Part shown: positions 30,252 to 40,206 of the stretch, piece after piece
Layout: each line of letters opens with the position of its first letter
Numbering within the stretch: position 1 is the stretch's first letter
NCBI GenBank assembly: GCA_905221605.1
Contig: CAJNDS010000356.1
Location: 62,001-126,000, forward strand
Length of the DNA: 64,000 nucleotides
Reading direction: 5' to 3'
Origin: Symbiodinium natans
Taxonomy: Eukaryota > Sar > Dinophyceae > Suessiales > Symbiodiniaceae
Translations under genes and position numbers: made by a program
Notes under the pieces: generated by a model
Databases searched by the model: none
The model's input: only the letters and a program-made list of their open reading frames with translations
Told to the model about the DNA's origin: nothing

Positions 30252-33225
30252 GTGGCAAGGGATCGCCAGTTCTTCGGGCCACTGGAGGTTTTGACACGTT
30301 TTGGTCCGGAGCCCGCTCCAAAAAAAGAAACCGACAGTAAAAAGGGTAAAAAGAGCGTCGCATTCCTAAGGTGCCTGGTGATGCTGAGCATGTTTCAGGG
30401 CTATGCCTCCATGGTGGGACCTCTCCAGTCGGCCTACAAGCACCGTCTTGGCATCAGCACGGACGGGACGGACGCGGCGCACGCCTTCACCCAGGCCGCA
30501 GTGGGCGTCCACTACGGCAAGCTCATCGCCCGCTTGGGCCACAACGTCATCTTCGCCTGCCTCAGCCCATGGACCCGAGTTGTGATTGCCACTCTATCCC
30601 CCTTGGGAATTAAGTTTTCCATTTTTGTTCATATAAAATCCAAGAGAGTTTAGAACCTTAATAAGAATAATTCAGAATAATATGTTTAATCTTGAATATT
30701 AAACATACTATTTTTATGAAGGTTCTAAGGGGAGATTATGAGGCCATGGTCTTCATGTTCGTGGGGGTGACCATCCCAGCCTTCCTGGTCTTCACCTTAG
30801 GCTGGGACTGGGTGGGGTCCGTCTTCATCGCCTACATTCTCTCTGGCCTTGGGCTGGGGATTTTTGAGGTGACCTTCCTGAGCGTCATCACGCCCCTGGG
30901 CAGGACCACCAAGGCTTGGGCCATTGTAGGCTGCCCCATGGGCTTCGCTACCATCAACATCCTGGGGCTCACGGCCAACTCCTTCGGGGTTGAGATGGTC
31001 TACATCTTCTACTACATTCTGGCTTGCCTTCCGCCTCTTGACGAGCAAGCCCAGAGTACTCAGAGGGGTGTGCATACGATGGAAGCCTCAGAAGTCACTA
31101 CCCCACAAACCCGAACACCCCGAAACCAAACCGCGAACCATTGAGCCCGAAACCTGCGAAGCAAGCTTGCCCAGCACCCTAAACCAAAACCCTAAATCCT
31201 AAACCCTAAACCTTGACGAGAATATGTACTGAGAGAGGGGCATGTCCTGAAGTCTGTACTGTAGGTATCCTTGCAAAGTATCACGCTGTGAGCTGAGTAA
31301 CAGCGGTCGAGTATCACCCCTGCCCGACTTGGCCAGATGTGCTGAGTAGGCCCTCACAAGAACCATGAGACAGTGTGTGCCTCGCCTGGCTGGTCCGAGT
31401 GTGAGCGATTAAAGCCTAAACCCTAAACCCCAAACGGGTGGGAAAAACAACCCTAAACCCTAAACCCGACGCCAAGGATAGGCCTCGCTCTCTTTTGCCG
31501 CTTCGCACCCCGGGGCAGCACCCAGCTCAAGACGGCCAACTTCGGCTCGTCGCTGTTGCAGGTTCGGGGTTTGGGGGCTTTAGTGGCTCTAGGGGGTTAA
31601 GGGGGGGGTTTAGGGGGCTTAGGGGGTTTCGGCAACAAAAGGGTTGAGGTCCCTTGCTGTGACTTTATTACGTTGGGATGTAGCTTGCCAAAAACCTCCA
31701 AAGTCAGCGCCTAGGTGGGTACTTGGGATGTTCGCCCTTATACTAACAGTCCTAACTCGGGATTATACTAGGGGTACTATCATCCCTACTACGGACTGTT
31801 AGTATAAGGGGGAACATCCCAAGTGAGTACTAAAATAAGTCCCTTTGCTTGAAGTTCCCGCGCCAGGCCCGGCAGTGGATGCGACTCGGCAGCACGATGA
31901 AGCAGGGACCGGAAATGAAAGGGTTTAGGGTTTAGGGTTTAGGGGTTAGGGTCTCTCCAAGTACCTATAGAGCCCGATTTCATGTTCTGCAATATAGTTG
32001 AGGCCCGGTATGGTTCCCTTCTTCGCGGCGCAGTTCCTCAGCCACTTCGCCATGGAGAACTGGCCGGCCATCTTCTACATGTTCCACCCTCCCATGGTGC
32101 CTCTCTTCGGACCCCACAACGACGAGCACCTCATGAAGTGGGGCCAGTTCTTTGCCATAACCTACGTCTTCATCTTTCTGGGGGATTCCATTAGCCGACG
32201 CATCGCCATCTTCCTCTCCACCCCAAGCCTCCGCCGGCGTTTAGTCTACTTGGGAGTGGCGATGGCTTTGATTGGCCTTGGCTTGTATCTGGAGTCCCTG
32301 GCAATTGCCATCATTATCCCCTTGGCGATCTTCTTCGTCTTCTGGGGCAACGGCACCATCTATGGTCTTACCGCCCATCACGTAGACAAGCACATCCCAA
32401 GCGAGCACAACTTGGCGTCTTATTCTTTCTGGTGCTTCATTGGCGATCTGGGTGCTATTTTGGGAGGGGTCTTGGTGGACAACACCCACGACCTGTTCTG
32501 CAGAGGTCACAAGGGCCCCTTCGAATGCTGAGCAAGATGCACAAGCCGAATTCAGAAAGTTACGTTCCAGTTAAAGTTTTGACGACTTTGCCCTGGCAAT
32601 CATGGCAAGTGAACATGCAAAGTAGGCTTTCAGGCACCATCCTGAGGTTAGTTGCCAGAAACGTTTAATTCAGCCAACCACTGCAATCAACGGATTGCAG
32701 CAGCGCAGAAGCGGCAGCTTGCGCTCGCCCCCCTCCCAAGAGCGCAGGGGTCACAGATCGCGAGCCTGCCCGTGCCCAATCCTGGCGACGTTTAAACAGA
32801 TAAGAAACAGCAAAGGCCCGCCTGCTTGGTTGCATTCTACTGGACAAGACCACATCAGATCAGCCTCGCATTCTACGTACACTGTCAGGCTCAAAGCCTC
32901 TGTCTTCCAGGCTCAAAGTAACAGCACGAGACCTCAGCCCTGCTACCAGTATCGCGCTTCGCAGGAAGTGCAACCGACGGCCAAGAGCGTGCTGGCGGCG
33001 TTCGCGTGGGGGATCGGATCCATGTTCTGGGTCTTGCTGTACATGTACCTGCTGCAGGCGCGGCGCAGCAAAGTTTCTGAAAGGCTTCTGATGCTTGGAC
33101 TAAACTTCATCTCACTTCCCCTGTCTTGTTCAGGCCGTGTTGCCCCAGTATCGCTGGGACGTTGTGCGCTTAGCTTCCACACGGCGTGCACAAGACACGG
33201 GGCGCTCACGCCTCGGCTTATGACG
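30252..33225 (+). CDS. MFS-fold multi-pass membrane protein, multi-exon
   Basis: Exons by translation: about 30262-30577 (basic tail, then VAFLRCLVMLSMFQGYASMV and VHYGKLIARLGHNVIFACL), about 30739-31025 (FVGVTIPAFLVFTLGWDWVG, SGLGLGIFEVTFLSVITPLG), about 31474-31560, about 31857-31909 (FPRQARQWMRLGSTMKQGP), about 32006-32505 (PFFAAQFLSHFAMENWPAIF ... LASYSFWCFIGDLGAILGGV), about 32960-33087 (AFAWGIGSMFWVLLYMYLLQ) and about 33134-33222 (stop TGA). At least eight hydrophobic helices. SGLGxxxxEVTFLS recalls battenin/CLN3-type proteins, so a lysosomal or vacuolar MFS-like carrier is possible; substrate unknown. The first intron contains an introner-like element, the second a family A element. 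Start codon uncertain. Confidence 0.6.
30592..30738. mobile_element. Introner-like short element, copy 2, inside an MFS-gene intron
   Basis: Begins CTCTATCCCCCTTGGGAAT and ends AAGGTTCTAAGGGGAG, matching copies at 10437-10534 and 34898-34997. It has an extra inner inverted repeat (AATATGTTTAATCTTGAATA / ATTAAACAT) and is therefore longer, about 147 bp. No clean target duplication remains. Confidence 0.7.
31722..31823. mobile_element. MITE-like element, family A, copy 2
   Basis: Terminal inverted repeats CTTGGGATGTTCGCCCTTAT / ATAAGGGGGAACATCCCAAG. Flanked by TGGGTA (31716-31721) and TGAGTA (31824-31829), a 6-bp target duplication with one change. Lies in an intron of the membrane protein gene. 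Confidence 0.8.
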
Positions 33226-33289
33226 TTGCTCCAAGGTTCGCGATGTTTGCATCGACTTCCTGGCTTCGCTGCTTCGGATGCAGAGGGTT

Positions 33290-34265
33290 TAGGGTTTAGG
33301 GTTTGGGGTTAGAGTGTGCAAAGAGGTGTGGTGTGAGCCGATCTGCAGTTTTCTGAGTCTGAAGTTGAGTATTGAGGGACACCTAAGCCCAAAAACCCTA
33401 AACCCCAACTAAGCCTCAAACCCTAAACCCAAACCAAGTACAAAGAATTGAACCTTAAACCCAAATAAACCCTAAACACTTTTTAAACGTTAAATCCTAA
33501 GCCAGTAGTCCTGTTGCTGAGGAGAACCAAAAAACCCTAATTACACCTGAAACCCTAAGCCTCAAATTAAATCCTAAGCCAGTAGTCCTGTTGCTCAGGA
33601 AGAGCGTGGGTGGACCTTTCGATCCTCGTTGGAAGCCTTCCTGAGCCTTCTGGTGACGTCGGGGAGCCTTCGCTTCTTGAGTGATCCTGCGTGGCTTGTT
33701 TCATCACACCTAGGGTTAGGGTTTAGGGTTCCTCCAAAGTCCGTTGCTCAAAGGGTTCAGGGTTTAGGGTTGGGTTCCCTCTGCTGGTTAGCAATTGTTG
33801 GCATGCATGCCCTAAGTCGGGCAAATCCTCGTGCTGACGATCAGCCGCTGCAACCGCGTGAGTACATAGATTCGACCGCTGCACCTTCCCAGAAAAATTT
33901 GCTGCGGCACACCTGCCTGGCCGCGGCAGCTGGAGTATCTCATGGTAGCCTTATGAGAGCATCAGACAAAAACAGGCGCCCTCAAGAATGGTTTCTAGGG
34001 TACCAAGGGCTATTTAGGGTGGTGGATTGTGTTTTGATTGTTGTCTAAAGCACGCAGCCTTGTGGGCCTTGGGGTTCGAACTCGACCAGCAGATAGTCGC
34101 GTCTTCTCCGTTTCTTGAATGTCCACAAGCATGTAGGAGCAGATGTCCTTTTTTCCGCAGAAGTGCTTGGGCCCCTCAGACCCCGCACGTCTCGCTTTTT
34201 TTCATTCAACAAGCATTATTCTACGCACGCATTTCAAAAAATAGTATTGAATAGCCATAGTCACC
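33290..34265. other. No gene firmly supported
   Basis: Degenerate CCCTAAA/CCCAAAC repeats at 33390-33560, a duplicated block TAAATCCTAAGCCAGTAGTC (about 33484 and 33568), an unassigned frame at 33610-33720 and further telomere-type units to 33780. Confidence 0.4.
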
Positions 34266-34272
34266 TCCAAGT

Positions 34273-37200
34273 ATGAAAGGGCGGCCTCGCCCGGGAAAGA
34301 ATGGGACCTCCAGCTCCAAACCGGGCAAGCGGACGCGTCTGGCGCCGAAGGACCCAAGGCTGAGGACTGGCTACCGAGGCTTCTGTCCCCTAACCTCCCA
34401 GCAAGGCGAGCTGCTTGGTGGGGGTGGGCTGGTGGAGCGCCGGCCCTTCGAAGAATTGGATCCTGCTTCGTTCTTTGAGCAGTTTGTGCTTGAAAGAAGG
34501 CCCCTTGTCATTCGAACTGGGGGAGCACCTGCAGCACTGGAGGCGCTGTTTGGCCTTCGTGGTGAGGCTGCTAGGTGGGCTTCCCCTGGCCACGAGGCTA
34601 GGTAGCTTTTTTGGGACATGTTTGCCTTTCCTTTTTGGAGTCCAAGAGCATCCCTATTTTAATTCCAGGGATGTTTGTTCAGAGGGCTTCAATCGCCATC
34701 CCAGGAGGGTACCGCGGCCATGTGCCTTGGGCCCGCGGGCAAGTGCCAAGTCGAAGTGGAGCGCCGTGCCAGGACGTCCCAGTTCTTCGGCCAGCAGGAT
34801 GCGGGCACTCGCGAGATCACCACCTTGGGACACTTCTGCAAGGAGATCGACCAGGGCAACGAGCTGGCCTACTTGACCACGCAGGCTCTTCCTGAAGCTC
34901 TATCCCCCTTGGGAATCATTTTTTTTGTTTTTGTTTCTGTAAACCCAAGAGGACATTAAACACATTGTCTTTTATGAAGGTTCTAAGGGGAGTATAGGAA
35001 GATGCCCGAGGGTGTCCGAAAGCACTGGCCCCTCCGCACGTCCAGAGCTTGCTGGACGGAGCCGAGACTCTTCGGCCAAAGCTTGTGAGTGGACTGGCGC
35101 CGGTCCAATACAACCTGTGGTTTCTTTGTCATAGTGGGGTAACCTTTTGCACTTTTTTTAGGGTACTAGGGGGTAGGTTAAGTCGTATCTTCTTGTGTGA
35201 AGTCGTATCTCGGGCGCGTGCACACTGGGGATTCGCAAATTCCAAGGTTGGTCAGAACCCACTTGCACCACCAAGCAGAAATCTCATTCACGACAACACC
35301 CCTCATCTTCAGGGGCAAAGTTCCTGGCGTGCAACTAACATTCCACGACAACAGCCCAAACGAGCTCGCCACTTTCTAAACTTAAGCTCCGAGCCCACAA
35401 ACCCTGAGCCAGGCAGAATGGAAACCCCAAAGGTAAGGTGCTGTCAGTTGATTGCCACAACATGGTTGTTCTTGTTGTCTCTCTGCAGAGTGCTTTCATT
35501 TCATTGAGGGCTACTGCTGCACGGAAAGCCGCCCTGGACGCGCGGCCCTCGCAACGGCTCGCGCGGGACTCGCGCAGAAGCACGTACGGTCATTACCCAC
35601 ATATAGACCTTGCGGACAACAAGCGCTTCTCTTTCGAGCGTGTAGTGCCAAATGCGTACTTTGCTTGTGTGTCGGGAGCATGTGCATGTCGCGCGTGCAC
35701 TTGCAGAAAGGCATCAATTGCTGTCTTTGTGCCGACAGAAATGTGCTCCCCTCCCAGGCGTGCGGTGACAAATGCGTATTTTGCATGTGTGTCGAGAACA
35801 TGCGCGTGCGGCGCGTGCACACTGGGGGAAAGGCTTCAAACCATGTCTCTGTGATGCGACTTTACGCGGGGTGATGTGACTTCGCTCGCAGCCGCGTGTC
35901 ACTGGGGAGATGTGACTTCACACGCAAAGATGTGAGTTAACCTCCTCCCTAGTACTTAAACTCAGTACGGAATAGAAAATTAGATGTTTAATGCTATCCC
36001 AACCATGGCTTAGGTTTGGGAGGTCTCAGGAGGGATCGTCCTCCGGCCTGCATCATGACTTCCACGACAACATCTACGTGCTGCTGCGGGGTCGCAAAGA
36101 GTTTCGCCTCTTCAGCCCACGCTGCCTGGATATTCTGCGACCAGTGCTGTGGCAGCAAGGTTGCTTCAGGTATCCTTATAAGGACCGCTGTTTCTGTGCA
36201 GTGATGCGAAACTGAGATCAATCCGGGGTCCACCCCTGATCCGGTTTAGCTAAATGTACGTGAGTCGTCTTGTTGTATACATGTACTATACATCACTGTG
36301 CACTGTGTAAGTTATTGCACTGTGGTCTGTGAGCATTAAGGTCGTACATGCAGGCTACTGTAACAAAAGGGGGAGGATAGTTCGTTGATTCGCGTGCGCC
36401 GGTGCCGCGTGGTTGGGTGGGTGTGGTGGGTTGGGTTGGATGGTGCTGCGCTGCGTCGTACCAGCCTCTTCGGGAGGCGTGGGGGGGGGGGGGGGAAGCA
36501 GGCAGGAGTCGAGGCGACGGCGAGGGTGCCCAAACGGCTAAAGTTTAAAGATGTCTGTGAGACCCTGTGGTTCTTGCTGGGTTTGCCTGCTACTGAAATT
36601 GGCTGTGAGAATGGTTTCCAAGCTGCTGAACGATTAAGATGTGATCACAAGCAAACAGAAAGAAAAAGGAACCGCTAAGATATCTGCAGAGCACCCAACA
36701 GCCACGACGCCTGATAAGGGCTTGTAAAACTTAGTGTTTCTCAATAGCGTCATTGCTGGCAAGCATTCGTAGCCTGAATGCCAGGTTGGAGTGGCGCGGG
36801 GGCGAGCCAAGTTGCACCCAAATGGCCTCATTACCTACATCCCGGGTGTGAGGTCGGATGGCGCACCAGTGTCCCTTGCCCGTGCCTGGAGTGGAGAAAA
36901 GAAAGGAGCCCCGAACTGCAGTGATGAAGAGGAGGCTGAGCTTGATCAGCTGCTGACCGACGCCATGGATGCGGGAGTCGATGATGGTCATGGGCCGAAT
37001 GAAAGCAAGGAGAGTCCACTGCCTGATAGCTTCTGCCATGTAAGTACCTGCAAGGAAGGCCGTGCTCCTATTCCCTCCAGCCTCCGCGGTCGTCACCTCA
37101 CTGCAGAACTGACCGTGGGTGACTTGCTGTACTTACCTGCAAGCTGGTTTCATGAAGTGATCTCTTATGGTGGTGACGCCGGAGGCCACTTGGCACTGAA

Positions 37201-37465
37201 CCTCTGGATGGCTCCTCCCAGAATGGGCTCCTCTATAGACAAGCCTTACGAAGATGGCTTCTGGGATGGCCTGTATTGCAGTTTGGAGAAAGCATGGAGA
37301 AGACAGCCGCAGGCTGCAGACCAGAACGCCCCAAGACAGGACGACGCATCACGGCGCCCGAAGTCTTCGCGCAGGCCTCGGGGGAAAGCCCGAACTCTTT
37401 GGACGCATCGGAAGCAGTTGCCGCCGCGAAAGCGCTCAGCGAGGGTGCGGCAGCGGCGGCCCTGA
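34273..37465 (+). CDS. JmjC / cupin-8 domain protein, multi-exon
   Basis: Putative Fe(II)/2-oxoglutarate-dependent hydroxylase or demethylase. Exons: 34273-about 34561 (basic N-terminus KGRPRPGKNGTSSSKPGKR, then FEQFVLERRPLVIRTGG), about 34684-34897 (ITTLGHFCKEIDQGNELAYL), 34998-35119 (SLLDGAETLRPKL, VQYNLW), 36014-36159 (SSSGLHHDFHDNIYVLLRG) and 36785-37465 (HPNGLITYIPGV; GDLLYLPASWFHEVISYGG; basic tail, stop TGA). The HHD of LHHDFHDN and the His of WFHEV are the expected HxD...H iron ligands. Junctions 35119/36014 (GT-AG) and 34897/34998 keep frame. The second intron is an introner-like element. Domain order resembles small JmjC hydroxylases of the JMJD7 kind; substrate unknown. ATG at 34273 starts a basic, unstructured tail. 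Confidence 0.82.
34898..34997. mobile_element. Introner-like element forming a whole JmjC-gene intron
   Basis: A 100-bp element, CTCTATCCCCCTTGGGAATC...GGTTCTAAGGGGAGTATAG, flanked by GAAG at 34894-34897 and 34998-35001. Removing the element plus one GAAG joins the exons in frame. The intron can be read as GA...TATAG: donor GA from the duplicated target, acceptor AG from the element's own end. This is the best introner candidate of the three copies. Confidence 0.8.
35120..36013. other. Intron of the JmjC gene with internal duplications
   Basis: Holds two diverged copies of a 50-60 bp block (CAAATGCGTACTTTGCTTGT near 35658 and CAAATGCGTATTTTGCATGT near 35770) and several short repeats of GATGTGACTTC. 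Not coding in any consistent frame. Confidence 0.6.
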
Positions 37466-38210
37466 CCTTGCCATAAAAAGCGTCAGCATGTCAGGCTTCA
37501 AGCTTAGTTTTGGAGTATCTAGTGAAGTACGAATACTAACGCTATTGCTCATACTAGGACAAACGAAGTGCTGTTGCTCGTCTTGCGTTTCTTCGTCTTG
37601 TTTTTTTCTTGTTGTCCTTTTCTATTTCTATCAGAACTGTTTTGACGGCCATGATGACAATTTTTGCAAGTATTGGTTATAACGACTCGTACGGTTCAAA
37701 AGCATTGTGATTCTGAAGACGGCTGTGGGACCAAACCCCGACTCCCGGACTAGTGCTTCCTTGCCCTGCCGAAGGTCAACGACCACAAGGGAAGCGAAAT
37801 GCCTGGTCCCAAGCCCTAAACCCCTCACCCCTCACCCCTCAACCCTAAACCCTAAACCCTAAACCCTAAACCCTAAACCCTAAACCCTAAACCCTAAACC
37901 CAAACCCGGTTCTCCTTTAACTTCCGACCTTGCACCCCGCATTGCCGTGGCTAGTCGGGTGGCAAAAAAAAACCCAAACCCTAAACCCTAAACTACTGTC
38001 CTTGGACTCTTTGCCCTGAAGCCAAGTTCTGCACCGCTGTCTCCGGTCTTTGTGCGTGAGACTGCCCGTCGCACATCCACGTTCAAGGGGTATATCTGTA
38101 TATCTCTATATACCTACAGATTGATACCCGCATCGATATGTTTATACATATATGCATATATACATACATATATATATATATATATTTACTTATTTTTTAT
38201 TTATGTATAC
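37466..38210. repeat. Intergenic DNA with CCCTAAA tracts and TA microsatellite
   Basis: CCCTAAA heptamers at about 37836-37902 and again at 37970-37995, the second after a copy of CGGGTGGCAAAAA (37955-37967). A TATA/TACA microsatellite fills about 38095-38215. Confidence 0.8.
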
Positions 38211-38217
38211 ACATAGG

Positions 38218-38322
38218 TGCACCTTCCGTACTAAGGGCGGTCCGCGACGAGAACGCAAAGAACGTTCAGAAGATGGTAAAGGATGCCAAGAAGGCTGGGG
38301 ACGTGCTACCGCATGTAATGAA
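38218..38322 (+). CDS. Single exon-like island, unassigned
   Basis: Follows CACATAG and reads APSVLRAVRDENAKNVQKMV then KDAKKAGDVLPHVM. Helical and charged, protein-like, but no partner exons or family could be identified. Confidence 0.3.
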
Positions 38323-39330
38323 ATGTGATCGTTTACAATAATGACATACCAAAAGCAAACTAAAAATCTAGCAGTCTAGCAAATCCATCAGGAAAATCAT
38401 AGAATCATCTAGTCGCCTACTAGCATAATAACGTGATATAGGATGTAAAGAATGTAAGAAAATCTCTGCAGCATGCTTGCCAGCATTTTCACGGAGCGGG
38501 AGCGGGAAAACGGGTTGATCAAACGCATGCAAAGATTGCCCTGACATGTTATGCCATAAAATCTCTGCACTCTAAGCCCTAAACTCCTAAACCATGAGCC
38601 TTAAACCCCCAAACCGTCAGTGCTAGTTACCGCCTGAACCTTGAACCCTAAAACCCAAATCATCCTTCTCCCCGATAGGCCCGATCTATGTTAGTAGGCC
38701 CTTGGGACATCTTGAATTTTCGCTTATCGGGCTAAAGAGGATCACATTCAGGAGTATTTTCAGACGGGTTTAGGGCCATCCTAGTTATCTTTCTGTGCCA
38801 AGGAAGCAGCCATGTTGCGAGGCAGCTTTACGGCCGACAGGCCCTGGAAGGAGGGCTTTCTGGAGTTTGGGGCTTCAAGGTGCCGGGCTTGTAACTGGGA
38901 TTTCTAGGCTCTATAGGGTTTAGGGTTAGTAGTAAGTAGGTTCTATATAGGGTTTAGGGTAGCCCAGGAGACCTAGAGAAACATAAAAGGGTAGCTGATC
39001 CTTTGAGTCTGGGTTCAAAAAGGGTTTAGGGGCTTCGGGCCCCAAAGTTTGTAGAAGGATATGCTTAGGGGCGTCAGTTCTGACGGCACTGCCACGTGAT
39101 CTGGACATGCCTCACTGGTGGAGAGCCAACGCCTTTTGTTGTTGCCGTTCCGGCTCAGAAGCTCGTACTTGCCACTTGGTGATTTTTTGTTGTGAAAGCG
39201 CGCTGAGGCTGGCATACCCTAAACCCTAAACCCTAAAGCTTCTTGCAGCCGCCCCCCCCCCCCCCCCCCCCCGATTACTGCAGCAAGACATTGTCGTATC
39301 TGATCTTGACGCAGTCGATGATGGTTTTGC
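38323..39330. other. No gene supported
   Basis: Degenerate telomere-type units near 38580-38660 and 38910-39030. A block at about 38675-38790 (GGCCCGATCTATGTTAGTAG...) has a relative at 57180-57275 (TCGGTAGGCCCTTGGGACAT). A poly-C run occupies 39251-39271. Confidence 0.4.
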
Positions 39331-39433
39331 CTTGGGATGTTCCCCCTTATACTAGCAGTCCTTCATAGGGATTGTCGTACCCCTTATGATGATCCCTCTT
39401 CAGGACTGTTAGTCTAAGGGGGAGCATCCCAAG
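39331..39433. mobile_element. MITE-like element, family A, copy 3
   Basis: Ends CTTGGGATGTTCCCCCTTAT and AAGGGGGAGCATCCCAAG. Exact 6-bp target duplication TTTTGC at 39325-39330 and 39434-39439. With copy 2 it defines family A: about 100 bp, 20-bp inverted repeats, 6-bp duplication. Confidence 0.88.
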
Positions 39434-39507
39434 TTTTGCCCCCATGTTCGCTTGCACAGGAAGTCATGGGCCAAGCTACATCGTCCGCGGTCATGCAGGC
39501 AAGATGG

Positions 39508-39571
39508 TTTAGGGTTTAGGGTTTAGGGTTTAGGGTTTAGGGTTTAGGGTTTAGGGTTTAGGGTTTAGGGT
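39508..39571 (+). repeat. TTTAGGG tract followed by poly-G
   Basis: Nine heptamers running straight into a G run at 39572-39589. The preceding 50 bp (after CACAG, reading EVMGQATSSAVMQA) could be an exon. Confidence 0.85.
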
Positions 39572-39589
39572 TTGGGGGGGGGGGGGGGG

Positions 39590-39952
39590 AGGCCGGGGAG
39601 GAGATCTGTGCTGCTGTGCCCCGCCTGCTCCTGTCCCTTAGTTACATGCAAGACCCCTTTGGTCCAATTCAGCCAAACACAAGTAAACCCGAGGGTGGCC
39701 AAATGGTTTAGGGTATAGGGTTTAGGGTGTAGGGTTTAGGGTGAGAGTCTGGGTTCAAGAAGAGGGTTCAGGGCAAAACCCCCCCGCAAGAAAAGATAGT
39801 CATCTTCTTGATCTCTTCGGTGACCTCGTTGTGTCGAAACATTTCAAGCCCTTCAGCAAACTCTAGTAAACTGTATTCAACGAGATTGAACTCTATTGAA
39901 ACGATGTGAAGCTCTGTGAAATCTGCTTGTGTTTGCAGTCCTTCCTGCGAGG
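39590..39952. other. No gene supported
   Basis: Short telomere-type units (39703-39745), one copy of GAGTCTGGGTTCAAGA (about 39746) and AT-rich DNA with CTCTAGTAAACTG/CTCTATTGAAACG-like repeats. Confidence 0.4.
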
Positions 39953-40079
39953 CTTATAGGGTTCTTAAGGGAGGTATGTAGCCCAAGGTTCCCTAGTACT
40001 CCCCAGTACTCCCGGAGGCTACCTAAGCTTCCCTAAGGTGCCCTAGGTACCTACCCCCCCCCCGTGTGTGAGCAAAACC

Positions 40080-40173
40080 GGGTCTATTTAGAAGCTGGGG
40101 CTTGTGATTTATAATACAGGTCCATATACCTAAATGTAATAAACCTAGAAGAGCACGGCTTCTAAATAGACCC
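40080..40173. mobile_element. MITE-like element, family F
   Basis: 94 bp with perfect 16-bp inverted repeats, GGGTCTATTTAGAAGC and GCTTCTAAATAGACCC. A solo end of the same family lies at 50963-50980; with the left end it forms a longer inverted pair (40064-40096 against 50963-50997) that also includes TGAGCAAAA / TTTTGCTCA. Confidence 0.8.
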
Positions 40174-40206
40174 TACGGTCGGATTTCAAAAGGACGTTGG
40201 CAGAAA

